Shown: piece after piece, positions 8,664-19,103 of the stretch
Numbering within the stretch: the first letter of the stretch is position 1
Layout of the letters: each line of letters begins with the position of its first letter
From: Sphingobacteriales bacterium
GTDB lineage: Bacteria > Bacteroidota > Bacteroidia > Chitinophagales > UBA2359
Reading direction: 5' to 3'
NCBI GenBank assembly: GCA_016711295.1
Contig: JADJTE010000002.1
Span: 372,001 to 436,000 of the forward strand
DNA: 64,000 nt
The notes under the pieces: generated by a model
Told to the model about the DNA's origin: nothing
What the model saw: only the letters and a program-made list of their open reading frames with translations
Database searches by the model: none
Translations under genes and position numbers: made by a program

Positions 8664-9565
8664 ATGACTAGTAATGAATCTATCAAAGACCTTGTAAGGC
8701 AAAAATACAGCGAAATTGCCCTCCAAGACAAGGAACTTAATGCCGCCTCTTGTTGCGGCGCGTCAGTTTGTTCGACTGAAGTGTATAATATCATGTCAGA
8801 CGACTATTCGCAGTTAGAAGGGTATCTCCCCGATGCCGATTTGGGTTTGGGCTGCGGCTTGCCCACCGAATTTGCCCACATCAAAGCAGGCGATACAGTC
8901 GTTGATTTGGGGTCGGGTGCAGGCAATGACTGCTTTATCGCCCGCCACGAAGCAGGCGATACCGGGCATATTATCGGTATCGATTTTACGCCCGCTATGA
9001 TAAGCAAAGCCCGCCTAAATGCTACCAAATTGGGTTTTGCCAATGTTGAGTTTCGCGAGGGCGACCTCGAAAATATGCCCGTCGCCACCAATTCCGTAGA
9101 TGTAGTAGTAAGCAATTGTGTACTGAATTTAGTGCCCGACAAGCCGCGTGTTTTTCGCGAAATATACCGCATCTTAAAACCCGGCGGTCATTTCAGTATC
9201 TCTGACGTGGTATTGGTCGGCGAATTGCCCGATGCCTGCGCGGGGCTGCCGAAATGTATGCGGGTTGTGTGGCAGGTGCTGCCCAGAGAGATACTTATTT
9301 AGATATAATCGCCCAAACGGGTTTTGAGGCTATCGCGATACAGAAAGAAAAGGAAATTGCTATCCCGACCGACATTCTGGCTCACCTACTTGACGAAACC
9401 CAAATGGCTGCCTACCTCAATAGCCCAAGCCGTATATTAAGCGTTAGTATATATGCCCAAAAGCCTTGCACAGGTACCTATCAACGCGAAGAGCGCGAAA
9501 ACATCGACGAACAAACAAAAAAATCGACCCTAACAACTTGTTGTTCATCGAATTGCTGCAAATAA
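8664..9565 (+). pseudogene. arsM: Arsenite S-adenosylmethionine methyltransferase, one frameshift
   Basis: Methylates As(III) using SAM, a detoxification step in the cytoplasm. Seen: CCGASVCS at about 28-35, GLGCGLP, the SAM loop VVDLGSGAGNDCFIA, DLENMPVATNSVDVVVSNCV, and REIYRILKPGGHFSISDVVL. At about 9235 the frame breaks; adding one C (GATGCC-C-TGCGC) joins it to MYAGCVAGAAQRDTYLDIIA, the normal ArsM middle (Cys included), and on to a Cys-rich tail CCSSNCC. The repaired protein has about 300 residues and keeps the Cys of GLGCG, SNCVLNL and AGCVAGA. It is downstream of arsR and probably repressed by it. Confidence 0.88.
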
Positions 9566-9627
9566 ACCGAAATAGAAAGCGAATAGACTCCTTGTTGCTT
9601 GTTAGGTATAGCCCCAAGGAGGCATTG

Positions 9628-10071
9628 TTATGATGGGTCGGCAGGGCGATTTTGGCGTTTCAATTCTTTGGCGACGCGCTGCAAACCCACAGCCATTTTG
9701 CTATGTATATCGGCATAGGGTACGGGACTTTTGGCGGCAAAAATGCACATAATAGCTAAGTCGGCGCAGATGCCCGAATTTTGTAGGGCAATGCCAAGCG
9801 GGTGTTTTTGCAATCGGTATGCCTCGCGCATTTGGCGTTTGAGCGTATTGCGCAGGTTAGCGCGTTTAAACCATCGTTTGGGCACGCTCACACCAAACCG
9901 CACCCCAAAGTGATGCGTAGCAGCATCGTCGGGCGGGCTTTGGAGCAACCAAATAAAGCGCAACGGAAATGCCGTAAAGCTATTGCCTTGTGCAAACAAC
10001 GTTTCGACTATTTTATGTCCTTTGAGCCGCTCCCAAGAGCGGAGCGTATAGCGGGGAGGGGTGTTTGGCAC
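9628..10071 (-). CDS. rnpA: Ribonuclease P protein component
   Basis: Protein subunit of the tRNA 5'-end processing ribozyme. The 147-residue product has the start YTLRSWERLKGHKIVETLFA, FGVRFGVSVPKRWFKRANLR and the signature NLRNTLKRQMREAYRLQK (the RNR motif that contacts RNase P RNA). The start is GTG at 10071. No rpmH is seen upstream, which is the usual partner. It diverges from recF. A TAnnTTTG element lies 117 bp upstream. Confidence 0.92.
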   Translation of the reverse strand: MPNTPPRYTLRSWERLKGHKIVETLFAQGNSFTAFPLRFIWLLQSPPDDAATHHFGVRFGVSVPKRWFKRANLRNTLKRQMREAYRLQKHPLGIALQNSGICADLAIMCIFAAKSPVPYADIHSKMAVGLQRVAKELKRQNRPADPS

Positions 10072-10501
10072 GGCAGGGTAGGGCAGGGAAACTCGCTTGT
10101 TGTTGGCTTTGTCCGTAATAGGCAGAACGCTGCGGATAGGGTGCGCATCTTTGATGACTTACGGCAATTGGGGGTTTTTGGGGCAGGCAAAGGTACGGGT
10201 TTTTTTGAAAAAAACGCCCAACTTCTCGTGGCAATCCTTCAAATAATACTACCTTTGTTCGGTGGTACAATGCTATATAGATGCTTTATAGATAAATTTA
10301 TTTTTAGAAATAAAATGTAAAAAAATACCACAAATTACAAAAATTTATATAAATGTTTTGTTGTATCTGACTTTTTAAAGCACTTGCCTATAATAACTAT
10401 ACTGCCGTAGTGCCTTGTTAATTACCTCTGCGCGTCCAGACCCATGCTCTAATAATCCATAGTGTGTGCTTCTTTTGCCATTCCCGACCCAAAGCCTATC
10501 C
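10072..10501. other. rnpA-recF divergent intergenic region
   Basis: 430 bp without a convincing gene. The left half is GC-moderate and holds the rnpA promoter element. The right half (10265-10380) is very AT-rich (runs such as ATAAATTTATTTTTAG). A second TAnnTTTG (TACCTTTG, 10250-10257, plus strand) points towards recF but is 244 bp from its start. The recF/rnpA pairing recalls bacterial origin regions, but no cluster of DnaA boxes (TTATCCACA) is visible, so no origin is called. Confidence 0.4.
10188..10195 (-). promoter_or_regulatory. Bacteroidota -7 promoter element for rnpA
   Basis: Minus-strand TACCTTTG matches TAnnTTTG, 117 bp before the rnpA start, implying a leader of about 110 nt. 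Confidence 0.45.
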
Positions 10502-11608
10502 ATGACCTACCTATCTAATCTCGCGCTTTTGCAATTTAAGAATCATGCCCGTTTCCAATTATCTTTGGGCACAGGTATCTATTTGATAGCGGGCAAAAAC
10601 GGTGTAGGTAAAACCAATTTGTTAGATGCCGTTTATTATTTGTGTAGCTGCAAAAGTTATTTTCAGGCAACCGACACGGCAAATATCCAGCATAATCGCG
10701 ATTTTTTTAGGCTTGATGGCTCGTTTTATGACCCCGCCGACCCCCATGCCGCCCCCGACTCGCCCGATGTCATTACCATAAAATGTACGCCCCGCAAAAA
10801 AGAAATCAGCCGAAACGGACAAACTTATGATAAATTATCGGCGCATGTGGGCTTGTTGCCCGTCGTACTTATTACGCCCGATGATATCGAACTCATCAAA
10901 GGCGGGAGCGAAGAGCGGCGCAAATTGATAGACATGAGCCTGTCGCAATTAGATGGTGTATATCTGCAAACGCTTATCCGCTACAACAAATTGCTATTGC
11001 AACGCAATGCCCAATTGAAACATTTTGCCGAATTGGGCTATTTCGATGCCGAATTGTTGGCAACTTACGATGCGCAAATGGCTACGCTGGGGCAATTGCT
11101 CTACGAAAAACGCCGCAACCTGACCGCCCAAATTACGCCGCTATTGCAACAGTACTACAAACGCCTAAGCGCAGGGCGCGAAGTGGCTACCTGTACTTAC
11201 AAATCGGCACTGAGCTACGCGCCCTATGCCACTATTTTGCAACAACGCCGAACCAACGACCGCGAAGCACAGCGCACTACCGAAGGCATACACCGAGACG
11301 ATTGGGTGTTTGACTTAGACGGATACGCCCTCAAAAAATTTGGGTCGCAAGGACAGCAAAAATCCTATTTGATAGCCCTAAAATTAGCCCTTTTTTGCCT
11401 CTTGCAACACCACAAAAATACCGCCCCTATACTGCTGCTCGATGATATATTTGATAAATTAGACCCGCAACGCATAGCCGCATTAGTCCAAATTATCACC
11501 GCCCCTCCTTTTGGGCAAGTATTGATGACCGATACCCAAACCGAGCGCGTAGCCCAAATTTTGCAACAATTGAGCGCGACATTTCAGGTAGTAAGTTTAG
11601 ACGAATAG
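10502..11608 (+). CDS. recF: DNA replication and repair protein RecF
   Basis: SMC-like ATPase that helps load RecA at gaps. The start at 10502 (MTYLSNLALLQFKNHARFQL) is preferred over the one at 10466 because RecF proteins begin just before this strand. Motifs: Walker A GKNGVGKTNLLDAVYYLCSC, the RecF-typical GGSEERRKLIDMSLSQLD, the ABC signature region KKFGSQGQQKSYLIALKLA and Walker B PILLLDDIFDKLDPQR. 368 residues, the usual length. It diverges from rnpA and is followed 94 bp later by recN. Confidence 0.95.
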   Translation: MTYLSNLALLQFKNHARFQLSLGTGIYLIAGKNGVGKTNLLDAVYYLCSCKSYFQATDTANIQHNRDFFRLDGSFYDPADPHAAPDSPDVITIKCTPRKKEISRNGQTYDKLSAHVGLLPVVLITPDDIELIKGGSEERRKLIDMSLSQLDGVYLQTLIRYNKLLLQRNAQLKHFAELGYFDAELLATYDAQMATLGQLLYEKRRNLTAQITPLLQQYYKRLSAGREVATCTYKSALSYAPYATILQQRRTNDREAQRTTEGIHRDDWVFDLDGYALKKFGSQGQQKSYLIALKLALFCLLQHHKNTAPILLLDDIFDKLDPQRIAALVQIITAPPFGQVLMTDTQTERVAQILQQLSATFQVVSLDE

Positions 11609-11650
11609 GGGCTAAACAATCCGAATCGGCAAATTATCGGTAAAAAAACG

Positions 11651-11658
11651 TAATTTTG
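11651..11658 (+). promoter_or_regulatory. Bacteroidota -7 promoter element for recN
   Basis: TAATTTTG matches TAnnTTTG, 44 bp before the recN start. Confidence 0.45.
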
Positions 11659-11702
11659 CGCTTGGATAATCCTTATTACCTACCGTATTTTGTTTTGCCT
11701 TT

Positions 11703-13379
11703 ATGCTAAAAAAACTTTACGTCCAAAATTACGCCCTTATCGACCGCCTCGACATTCATTTTGCGGACGGCATGAACATCATTACCGGCGAAACCGGTGC
11801 GGGCAAGTCTATCTTGTTGGGAGCCTTGTCGCTCATCTTGGGGCAGCGCGTCAATAATGCCGCCTTGCCCAACAACGACCAAAAATGCGTGGTAGAAGGT
11901 ACATTTTCGATTGCTGACTATTGCCTACAAGCCTTTTTTGCCGAAAACGAAATAGATTATGACCACGAAACCATATTGCGCCGCGAAATAACGGCTTCGG
12001 GCAAATCGCGGGCTTTTGTGAACGACACACCCGTGCATCTGCCCATACTCAAACAATTGAGCGAACAATTGGTGAGCCTACATGCCCAACACCAAACCTT
12101 GCACCTCTACGATGCTAATTATCATTTGTTTATCATCGATGCCCTTGCCAATCACCCCGAAACCCTGACACAGTATAAACAATCGTTTGCCACCTATCGC
12201 CAACAACAAACCCAACTGAACAAGCTCGAAATACAACGCCAACAAGCCCAAAAAGATGCCGATTATATAGCGTTTCAGCTCAACGAACTCGCCGAAGCAA
12301 GGCTCGAAAACCCCAATGAACAAGACGAATTAGACCGAGAATTGGACAAATTAAATAATGCTGAAAGCATCAAAAATGCCTTAGCCGAAAGCGTGTATAG
12401 CCTTGACGACAGCGATTTTTCGGTTTTGCAACAACTCAAAACGATAAAAAATGCCCTGAACGGCATTGCCCGATATAGTGCCGACTACGAAGAATTGGCG
12501 CAACGCATAGATAGCACCAGTATAGAACTGCGCGATTTTGTGCGCGAACTGTCCAATGCCGAAAACAATATACAAATAGACCCCAACCGCGCCGCCGAAA
12601 TCAGCGAGCGGCTCAATATATTGTTGCGCCTCTAAAAAAAACACCAAGTACAGAACCTACGCGAGTTGATGCAAGTAGAAGCGGATTTGGCTGCCCGCAA
12701 CCAATCGATAGCGCATTTAGACGATTCGATACTACAATTGCGCCAAACCCTTGCCCGTCAAAGGCAAGAAATTATAGTGGCGGCTACCCAAATATCGACA
12801 CAACGCCAGCAGCAATTTGCTACCTTGGAGCAGCAAATCAACGAATTATTAGCCCAAGTAGGTATGCCCAAAGCCGCCATCAAAGTGGCGCACCGCTTAT
12901 TGAGCGAAGATGCATTGACTGCCAACGGCATGGACGACATCGAACTATTGTTTGCCGCCAACAAAGGCAATACGCCTGCCGAACTGCGCAAAGTAGCATC
13001 GGGCGGCGAGTTGTCGCGTTTGATGCTCTGCATACAATCGTTATTGGCAGCCCATACCGCCTTGCCTACGCTTATTTTTGACGAGATAGACACGGGCATA
13101 TCAGGCGAGGTAGCCCTAAAAGTAGGCGTATTGATGCAAAAACTGGCATTATCGCACCAAGTCGTCTGTATCACGCACCTGCCCCAAATCGCTGCCAAAG
13201 GCAACCGCCATTTCTTTGTATATAAAGACGATAGCCGAGACGACCGCACCTTATCGCGCATCAAAACCCTTGCGCCTGACGAGCGCGTGATGGAAATTGC
13301 CAAAATGTTGAGCGGCGACCAACCCGGACAAAGTGCTATTGCCAATGCCAAAGACCTGCTGCGGGTAAGTAATGTTTAA
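11703..13379 (+). pseudogene. recN: DNA repair protein RecN, with one in-frame TAA
   Basis: SMC-like ATPase for double-strand-break repair. Walker A GETGAGKSILLGALSLILGQ is near residue 30 and ASGKSRAFVNDTPVHL at about 100. Coiled-coil arms fill the middle, and the C-terminal part has KVASGGELSRLMLCIQSLL, Walker B TLIFDEIDTGISG and VVCITHLPQIAAKG. Unlike most broken genes here, the frame is continuous; a TAA at 12633-12635 interrupts it between NILLRL and KKHQVQNLRELM. RecN relatives usually have a Gln or Lys codon there, so one substitution (CAA or AAA to TAA) accounts for it. It lies beside a run of eight A. Total length (558 codons) is normal. A short MITE-like element follows. Confidence 0.92.
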
Positions 13380-13411
13380 GGCTAAATCTGCTGAATCCTT
13401 ATTCTTTTTAC

Positions 13412-13523
13412 GTAACTAAGTAGGGTATCGGGTTTTGGGTATGGGTAATGAGCAATACTTATCTAATAATGCCTGACATCGCTGCATATTCGATTAGTTC
13501 GCCCTACAAGGCTAAATAGTTGC
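13412..13523 (-). repeat. Short MITE-like element, copy C
   Basis: Reverse orientation, GTAACTAAGTAGGGTATCGG to AAGGCTAAATAGTTGC, about 112 bp, with the conserved core GCCTGACATCGCTGCATATT. The flanks carry a 10-bp direct repeat TTCTTTTTAC at 13402-13411 and 13524-13533, consistent with a target duplication. It fills most of the recN/13680 intergenic gap. Confidence 0.82.
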
Positions 13524-13679
13524 TTCTTTTTACATAAAGTAATTGCGCATATTTATTGTGGGCGAAAATATTTTATTGCTCCTTGCTTGCCCTGCCAACC
13601 CTTAGCCCTGCAATTGCGTTATTATTGCGGGTAAGCTGTTATTGTTTCGATAAAATAATGCCAAAATGCGGGTGTTTGT

Positions 13680-14516
13680 TTGGCAAATCAAAAAAAGTAC
13701 GCTAACTTTGACGCATCTATAACTATGCGACACGTTGAACACGAAATAGACAAAATATTAGACCGCTATTTGGAGGGAGTACTAACCACCGACGAAGTGC
13801 GTGTCTTACATAGGCAGTTGGACGACGACTTGCCAAGCGGCGACGTGCAAGCTGTACTCGACCGTATAGAGCTACCCGCCGACTTGCTCGAACAGCCTAC
13901 GGTTTCAGTACAAACCAAGGCATACCAACGCCGCCCCGCCTACCGCCTTGCTACACCTCCTTCGGCTGCCCGATTGCGCCTTAGTGCTATGTACGGCACT
14001 CTGACGCTGTTGCTGTTTATAATACCCTGTGTCCTTTATGTTTTTTGTTATGTATGGCCCCTGCGCCAACAACAAAAAATGGTCGAGCAATATTTTACGC
14101 CCTACAATGCCGCTTCTTATCCCATTAACATCGAGGATGCTGCCATAGCCACCACCTGGCAAACTGCTGTGTTTAAATACAATAACGCCGCCCAATACAA
14201 TGCGGCAGACTATTTGACAGCAGCACATACTTTTGAAACCTTGCTCGCCCAACCATTCGAGGATATCTACGCACTGCATTTTTATATTGGAGTTAGTTAT
14301 ATTGCCGCCCACCAACCCTCCAACGCCTTAGCACACCTCGCCCAAGTAAGTACCGCCGTTACTCCCCTACGACAACAGGCTCTTTGGTATATGGCCTTGG
14401 CATATTTGCAAAACAATAATCGCGTGTCGGCAAAAAACGTCCTACAACAAATTGTTTCTACGCCCAACGCCTACCGCCAACAAGAAGCAAAAAGTCTATT
14501 GGCAAAATTGGGTTAA
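13680..14516 (+). CDS. Single-pass membrane protein with C-terminal helical (TPR-like) repeats
   Basis: A 278-residue protein, function unknown. The N-terminal 90 residues are soluble and acidic (EIDKILDRYLEGVLTTDEVR), recalling the cytoplasmic end of anti-sigma-type proteins. One membrane segment lies at about 105-128 (YGTLTLLLFIIPCVLYVFCY). The remainder is alpha-helical with TPR-like spacing (YNAADYLTAAHTFETLLAQ, DIYALHFYIGVSYIAAHQPS, QALWYMALAYLQNNNRVSAK). This topology fits a membrane sensor or assembly scaffold, but no sigma factor is adjacent. A second start at 13722 (MRHVEHE) is possible. It is followed 12 bp later by a secreted protein, probably in one transcript. Confidence 0.6.
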   Translation: MANQKKYANFDASITMRHVEHEIDKILDRYLEGVLTTDEVRVLHRQLDDDLPSGDVQAVLDRIELPADLLEQPTVSVQTKAYQRRPAYRLATPPSAARLRLSAMYGTLTLLLFIIPCVLYVFCYVWPLRQQQKMVEQYFTPYNAASYPINIEDAAIATTWQTAVFKYNNAAQYNAADYLTAAHTFETLLAQPFEDIYALHFYIGVSYIAAHQPSNALAHLAQVSTAVTPLRQQALWYMALAYLQNNNRVSAKNVLQQIVSTPNAYRQQEAKSLLAKLG

Positions 14517-14528
14517 AACTACACCACC

Positions 14529-15281
14529 ATGCGCCCGCACCTTTTTACGCACCAAATTGCCTTTTATTTATTTTTAATCGGGTTTGTTCTTGCGCAATGC
14601 TCCTTACAAGCACAAAGCAACACCTTAGATGAAGGTTGCTTTATCACATTTTTGCAAATAGGAAATTTGTTTAGTGCCGATAAAAAACACGCCGTTATGA
14701 TTTATTTGTCCGATGCCTTTGCCCAATCCGATGACGATTTTAGGGTCAACGTCCATATTTTTGAAATTACGGCAGCAAGCATTCACCAAGTATTTGAAGT
14801 TACCCAATTGAGCAGCTATTACCGCGAATTAGCTGCCAACATAGCCGACCTGGACGGAAACGGCAATAACGAACTCTTAGTGCTGACCAGCGAACCCGAA
14901 TGGGGCAGCCCCGACAAACCCGCCAATGAATATTATCACCGCATTATGTACGATTGGGCAAGCAACAGTTTTACTGTTCATCGCGGTTTTGAACAATTGC
15001 CAAACCCAATTTTTCTAAGCCCCGACTATGTTTATACCTATCAGACCTGCGGTTGCGGCGGCGACTGCTGGCTATCTGCCCTCTATCATCAAAAAGACAA
15101 ACAATTGCAACCCATAGCCTTGCTCGAAGACCGATGCGTAGGAGTGGGCAAATTGTTTGCTATTGACCAACAAGCCAAAACCCTCATTGCCGAAACCCTT
15201 GCCACCGACGGCAGAGCTGCTATGCCCGCGTTTTGGAAACGCTTTATCAATGATAGCCAACAAACTCCTGCGGGCAGATAG
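14529..15281 (+). CDS. Secreted protein with an FG-GAP/VCBS-like repeat
   Basis: A 250-residue exported protein. The signal peptide ends near CSLQAQ (residues 1-30). A VCBS/FG-GAP-like calcium loop is seen in NIADLDGNGNNELLVLTSEP (about 115-130). A Cys-rich motif QTCGCGGDCW follows near 180. Function unknown; probably periplasmic or surface-located. It sits 12 bp downstream of the helical-repeat membrane protein. Confidence 0.55.
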   Translation: MRPHLFTHQIAFYLFLIGFVLAQCSLQAQSNTLDEGCFITFLQIGNLFSADKKHAVMIYLSDAFAQSDDDFRVNVHIFEITAASIHQVFEVTQLSSYYRELAANIADLDGNGNNELLVLTSEPEWGSPDKPANEYYHRIMYDWASNSFTVHRGFEQLPNPIFLSPDYVYTYQTCGCGGDCWLSALYHQKDKQLQPIALLEDRCVGVGKLFAIDQQAKTLIAETLATDGRAAMPAFWKRFINDSQQTPAGR

Positions 15282-15360
15282 GCTATATTTTGCTCCTTTT
15301 TAGGGCATCGGTTGTTTGGGCTATTTGGGAGTTTTTACCAAAAAAATCAGCCGACACACT

Positions 15361-17848
15361 ATGTTCACTCCACTACACTTCCGCTTTTTTGCAGGCGGGT
15401 TATTTATCCATTTTATCGCTTGTTGTTTGCCGAATATTAATGCACAGCCCAGCACTTGGCAATCGCGAGGTTTGGGCGGCGGTGGTGCTTTATTTTCACC
15501 CAGCATTAACCGCACCAACGACGACGAATTTTATGTAGCTTGCGATATGAGCGAGTTGTTTCACAGTAGCGATTTTGGCGATACTTACGACCTATTGCCT
15601 TTCTACAACATCCAAGGCGGTAGCTATGCCACAGTGCGCTTTACGAACGACCCGCAAATTCGCTACGCCATAGACCACACCTCTACCCTTAGCAGCTATA
15701 ACCCGCACCCCGTCAAGAGTGCTGACGGCGGGCAAACGTGGGCTGATTTGAGCGGCAATCCCGACCCCACCGAAACAACCTATTCGATATGGGCTGATTT
15801 TGACAACCCGAACCGCGTCGTATTGCTTATTACGGTTCGGTGTATTATTCGACAAATGGCGGTGCCTCGTTCAGCAATATTCATGATGCCACAGACAGTG
15901 GTGCGGGCTGTTTGGTCGCCGATGTCTTGTTTGACGGAAACCAAATTTATGTGGGTATGAACGATGGGATACTCGTGTCGAGCGATGGCGGCACATCGTT
16001 TGCACTGCTTGCTACTACGGGATTGCCCGCCTCAGAACGCATTGCCTCAGTAGCCATAGCGCGGCAGGGAGCAACCACCCGCTTTTTTTGCCTCACTTTC
16101 GGGGCGGGAGATGTATATGTGGGCATACCGCCCTACGATTATTGGGGCATGCTACAAAACGTATACTCGCTCGACTATGGCACCAATGTATGGACGCTGC
16201 GCATGGCGGGCATAGACCCCAACACCGATTTTTTGACCGAAGTGGCAATGGCAGAAAACAATATCAATACCTGCTACTTGACAGGAAGCAATGATAATGG
16301 CGAGCTGAATGTGCTAAAAACCACCAACGGCGGATTGTCGTGGTCGCATGTATTTGGGGCGACGGGCAATGACAATGTCGCTACGGGCTGGTGTGGGCAA
16401 GGCGGCGACCGAGGTTGGAGCTATGCCGAAGTAGTGTTTGACGCAGCGGTGTCGCCTCACAATGCCGACAAAGTAATTATCACCGATTTTGGTTTTGTGC
16501 ATAAAACAGCCGATGGCGGAAATACTTGGCAGCAAGCCTACATATTAACTGCCGACCAACACGCCGCAGGTAGCAATACGCCACAAGGCGATACCTACCA
16601 CGGCATAGGTTTTAGAAAATACTACTTCTTGGAGTTTGTGCTGGTCGTCTGCCAACGAGGCTATTTGCAGGTTTCTCCGACATTCGCGGTATTCGAAGCA
16701 CCGATGGCGGCGAAACATGGGGCTTTAATTATAGCGGGCATACCGAAAACTCGTCGTATCGGATAATAAAAAATATTGGAAATACGACGCTATATATGGC
16801 TACGGCATCAGTACACGACCTTTACCAAAGCACCCGCCTGACCGATGCCCTCTTAGACGCAGCAAGCAATACGGGCACGGTAAAATACTCGACCAATAAC
16901 GGAGCTACTTGGCAACTATTGCACGATTTTAGCGATATTGTAGCTTGGATAGCCACCGACCCCAATAATGCTAACCGCCTATATGCTTCGGTTGTGAATA
17001 GCAGCAACGGCAATGGCGGCGTTTGGATGTCGAACAATATACAATTGGGCAGCGGCTCTACTTGGACGCTGCTACCTGCGCCTCCGCGCACCGAAGGGCA
17101 TCCTTTCAATTTGGTGGTACTGAACGACGGAAAATTGTTAGCTTCTTACTCAGGGCACCGCGACCCTAATTTTACTGCCAGTTCAGGCGTATTTCTCTAC
17201 GACCCCAACACCAATACTTGGGCTGACCGCAGCCATACGGGTATGTATTATTGGACAAAAGATGTGGTAGCAGACCCGCACGACGCTACCCAAAATACTT
17301 GGTATGCGTGTGTGTTTAGCGGTTGGGGGGGCGCACCTAATGGCTTAGGAGGCTTATACAAAACGACCAATAGAGGTGTTAATTGGACGCGCATCTGGCA
17401 GAGCGATAGGGTAGGGTCTTGTGCGATTAACCCCAACGATGCCAACGAAATGTATGTGAGCACCGAAGCAGAGGGTTTGTGGTATAGCAACGACTTGACC
17501 GCTGCTACGCCAACGTTTAGCCAACTGGCAGATTATCCTTTTCGCCAACCCGAGCGCATTTTTTTCAATCCATACGACAATGCTGAAATTTGGGTGACGA
17601 GCTTTGGCAATGGGCTTCGGGTGGGCAATACAAACGCGCCCTGTACGTTTAGCCCCGCGCTCAATGGCAATACGGCGGTTTGCTCTAATCAGACCGATAC
17701 GTATAGCGTGCCGCCGATAGCAGGCAGTACGTATGTATGGAGTGTGACGGGAGGAACTATTACGAGTGGGCAAGGCACTGACCAAATTAGCGTACAGTGG
17801 AGCAACGGTACGGCAGGCACGGTTAGTGTGGTGCAAACTACGCCCTAA
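15361..17848 (+). pseudogene. Secreted BNR/sortilin-like repeat protein with PKD-like end, several frameshifts
   Basis: Pieces in three frames form one exported protein of about 825 residues. The start at 15361 (MFTPLHFRFFAGGLFIHFIA) gives a signal peptide ending near NINAQ. Asp-box (BNR) motifs recur: SADGGQTWADL, STNGGASF, SSDGGTSFALL, KTTNGGLSWSHV, KTADGGNTWQQA, STDGGETWGFN, STNNGATWQLL and KTTNRGVNWTRIW. This implies a multi-bladed beta-propeller like the sortilin/Xeg74 fold. The C-terminus (SNQTDTYSVPPIAGSTYVWS) resembles a PKD/Ig-like domain and stops without a recognisable T9SS domain. Frame breaks lie near 15828, 16615 and 16675. A glycan or other surface ligand is possible; none can be named. 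Confidence 0.72.
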
Positions 17849-17878
17849 AACATAGGTTTGAGGGGCAATTATTGCTTC

Positions 17879-18880
17879 TTATTGGAGACCGACTGCTTCG
17901 TTATATATCACATGTAGCACGACGGTGCCTACGGCAGATAGGGTATTTTTATCTACTGCCGACATATTATCGTCGTGGGTATGCCAATATTTGCCGAATG
18001 TACCTTCGGGTGTATAATGGATAATATCGATGGTGGGGATATTGGCTAATTTATTGATATAAAAATGGTCATCGGTGATAGCTCCGCCTACGTTGGGCGT
18101 AAAGTAGCTGTCAAAACCCAAGTTAGCGGCGGTTTTCCATACCCTTTGTACGATGTCGGGTGCAAAGGCGAGCGAGAATTGCTCTTTGGGGAATACTGCC
18201 TCTGCCGCGCCTACCATATCGAGCAAAATACCGTATTGCGCCTTGTAGCCGGGGCGGTGGGGCTGCGCTGCCCAATATTGCGACCCCAGACAGTAGGAGT
18301 TTTCTATATCGCTGCTGCCATAATCTTCTACATCGAACAAGACGATGTCTATACCTACTTGGGGTTGTTGAGATTGTAATTGGCGTGCTACTTCGAGCAA
18401 TACACCTACGCCGCTGCCGCCGTCGTTAGCACCCAAGATGGGTTCTTCGCTGCGTTCGTCGTCTTGGTCGGCGACGGGGCGTGTATCCCAGTGGGCAGCC
18501 AACAGTATACGGTTGGGGTTTTGGGGGGCGAATGATGCGATGATATTATACATCGGCAATTTTTTGCCGTTGTAGGCAGTTACTTTGCTTGTTTGCACAA
18601 GTACCGTATCGCTGTATTGTCGCAGTTGGGCTGTTAGCCAATCGGCGCAGGCTTTGTGCGCGGGCGTACCGGGCACGCGCGGCCCAAAATCGACTTGTCG
18701 CTTGACATAGGCAAATGCGCTATCGGCATTAAAATTGGGCACAGCTACGGTAGGGCGCGTTGCACCGTTAGTTGAGTTGGGTTTGGGGGTATTGGGTTGA
18801 GTAGTTGGTTCGGAAGCACAGCCCGACAAGATACTTAGGCATATTGCCCAAATAGCGATACAAGAAACAATGCGTGACAT
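17879..18880 (-). CDS. M28-family lipoprotein, glutaminyl-peptide cyclotransferase-like
   Basis: A 333-residue lipoprotein from the start at 18880 (MSRIVSCIAIWAICLSILSG followed by the lipobox Cys); the ATG 36 bp further upstream would spoil the signal peptide. The M28 zinc-hydrolase core is seen: RILLAAHWDTRPVADQD, EPILGANDGGSGVGVLLEVA, IDIVLFDVEDYGSSD, and ITDDHFYINKLANIPTIDII. Bacterial homologues are glutaminyl cyclases or aminopeptidases; the WDTRP and DYG motifs favour the cyclase group. Where relatives commonly have FDGEDYG this reads FDVEDYG, a change beside the catalytic Glu. Probably anchored in the inner or outer membrane facing the periplasm. Confidence 0.82.
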   Translation of the reverse strand: MSRIVSCIAIWAICLSILSGCASEPTTQPNTPKPNSTNGATRPTVAVPNFNADSAFAYVKRQVDFGPRVPGTPAHKACADWLTAQLRQYSDTVLVQTSKVTAYNGKKLPMYNIIASFAPQNPNRILLAAHWDTRPVADQDDERSEEPILGANDGGSGVGVLLEVARQLQSQQPQVGIDIVLFDVEDYGSSDIENSYCLGSQYWAAQPHRPGYKAQYGILLDMVGAAEAVFPKEQFSLAFAPDIVQRVWKTAANLGFDSYFTPNVGGAITDDHFYINKLANIPTIDIIHYTPEGTFGKYWHTHDDNMSAVDKNTLSAVGTVVLHVIYNEAVGLQ

Positions 18881-19067
18881 AAAATTTTGGTGGTGCAGAA
18901 TGCTAATTTCAGACATTTTTAGGGATTTTCTAAATAAACAATTAATTGTTTTATTGTTATTGTTTTTAGTTGATAATCAATTGTTAATGGCATTTTATCA
19001 AGCAAATAAGATAGTATTTTTGCGCTTATTTTTATCGATTTTTTGCGATTTACTAACAAAAAAGTAA

Positions 19068-19100
19068 TTGCAGGTAGCTATTAGCTAAGCCTATCTTTGC
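19068..19100 (+). promoter_or_regulatory. Candidate Bacteroidota promoter in an intergenic region
   Basis: TTG at 19068-19070, 21 bp of spacer, then TATCTTTGC at 19092-19100: both parts of the Bacteroidota promoter at accepted spacing. No plus-strand gene follows, only a candidate RNA that ends in a terminator. Confidence 0.45.
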
Positions 19101-19103
19101 ATC

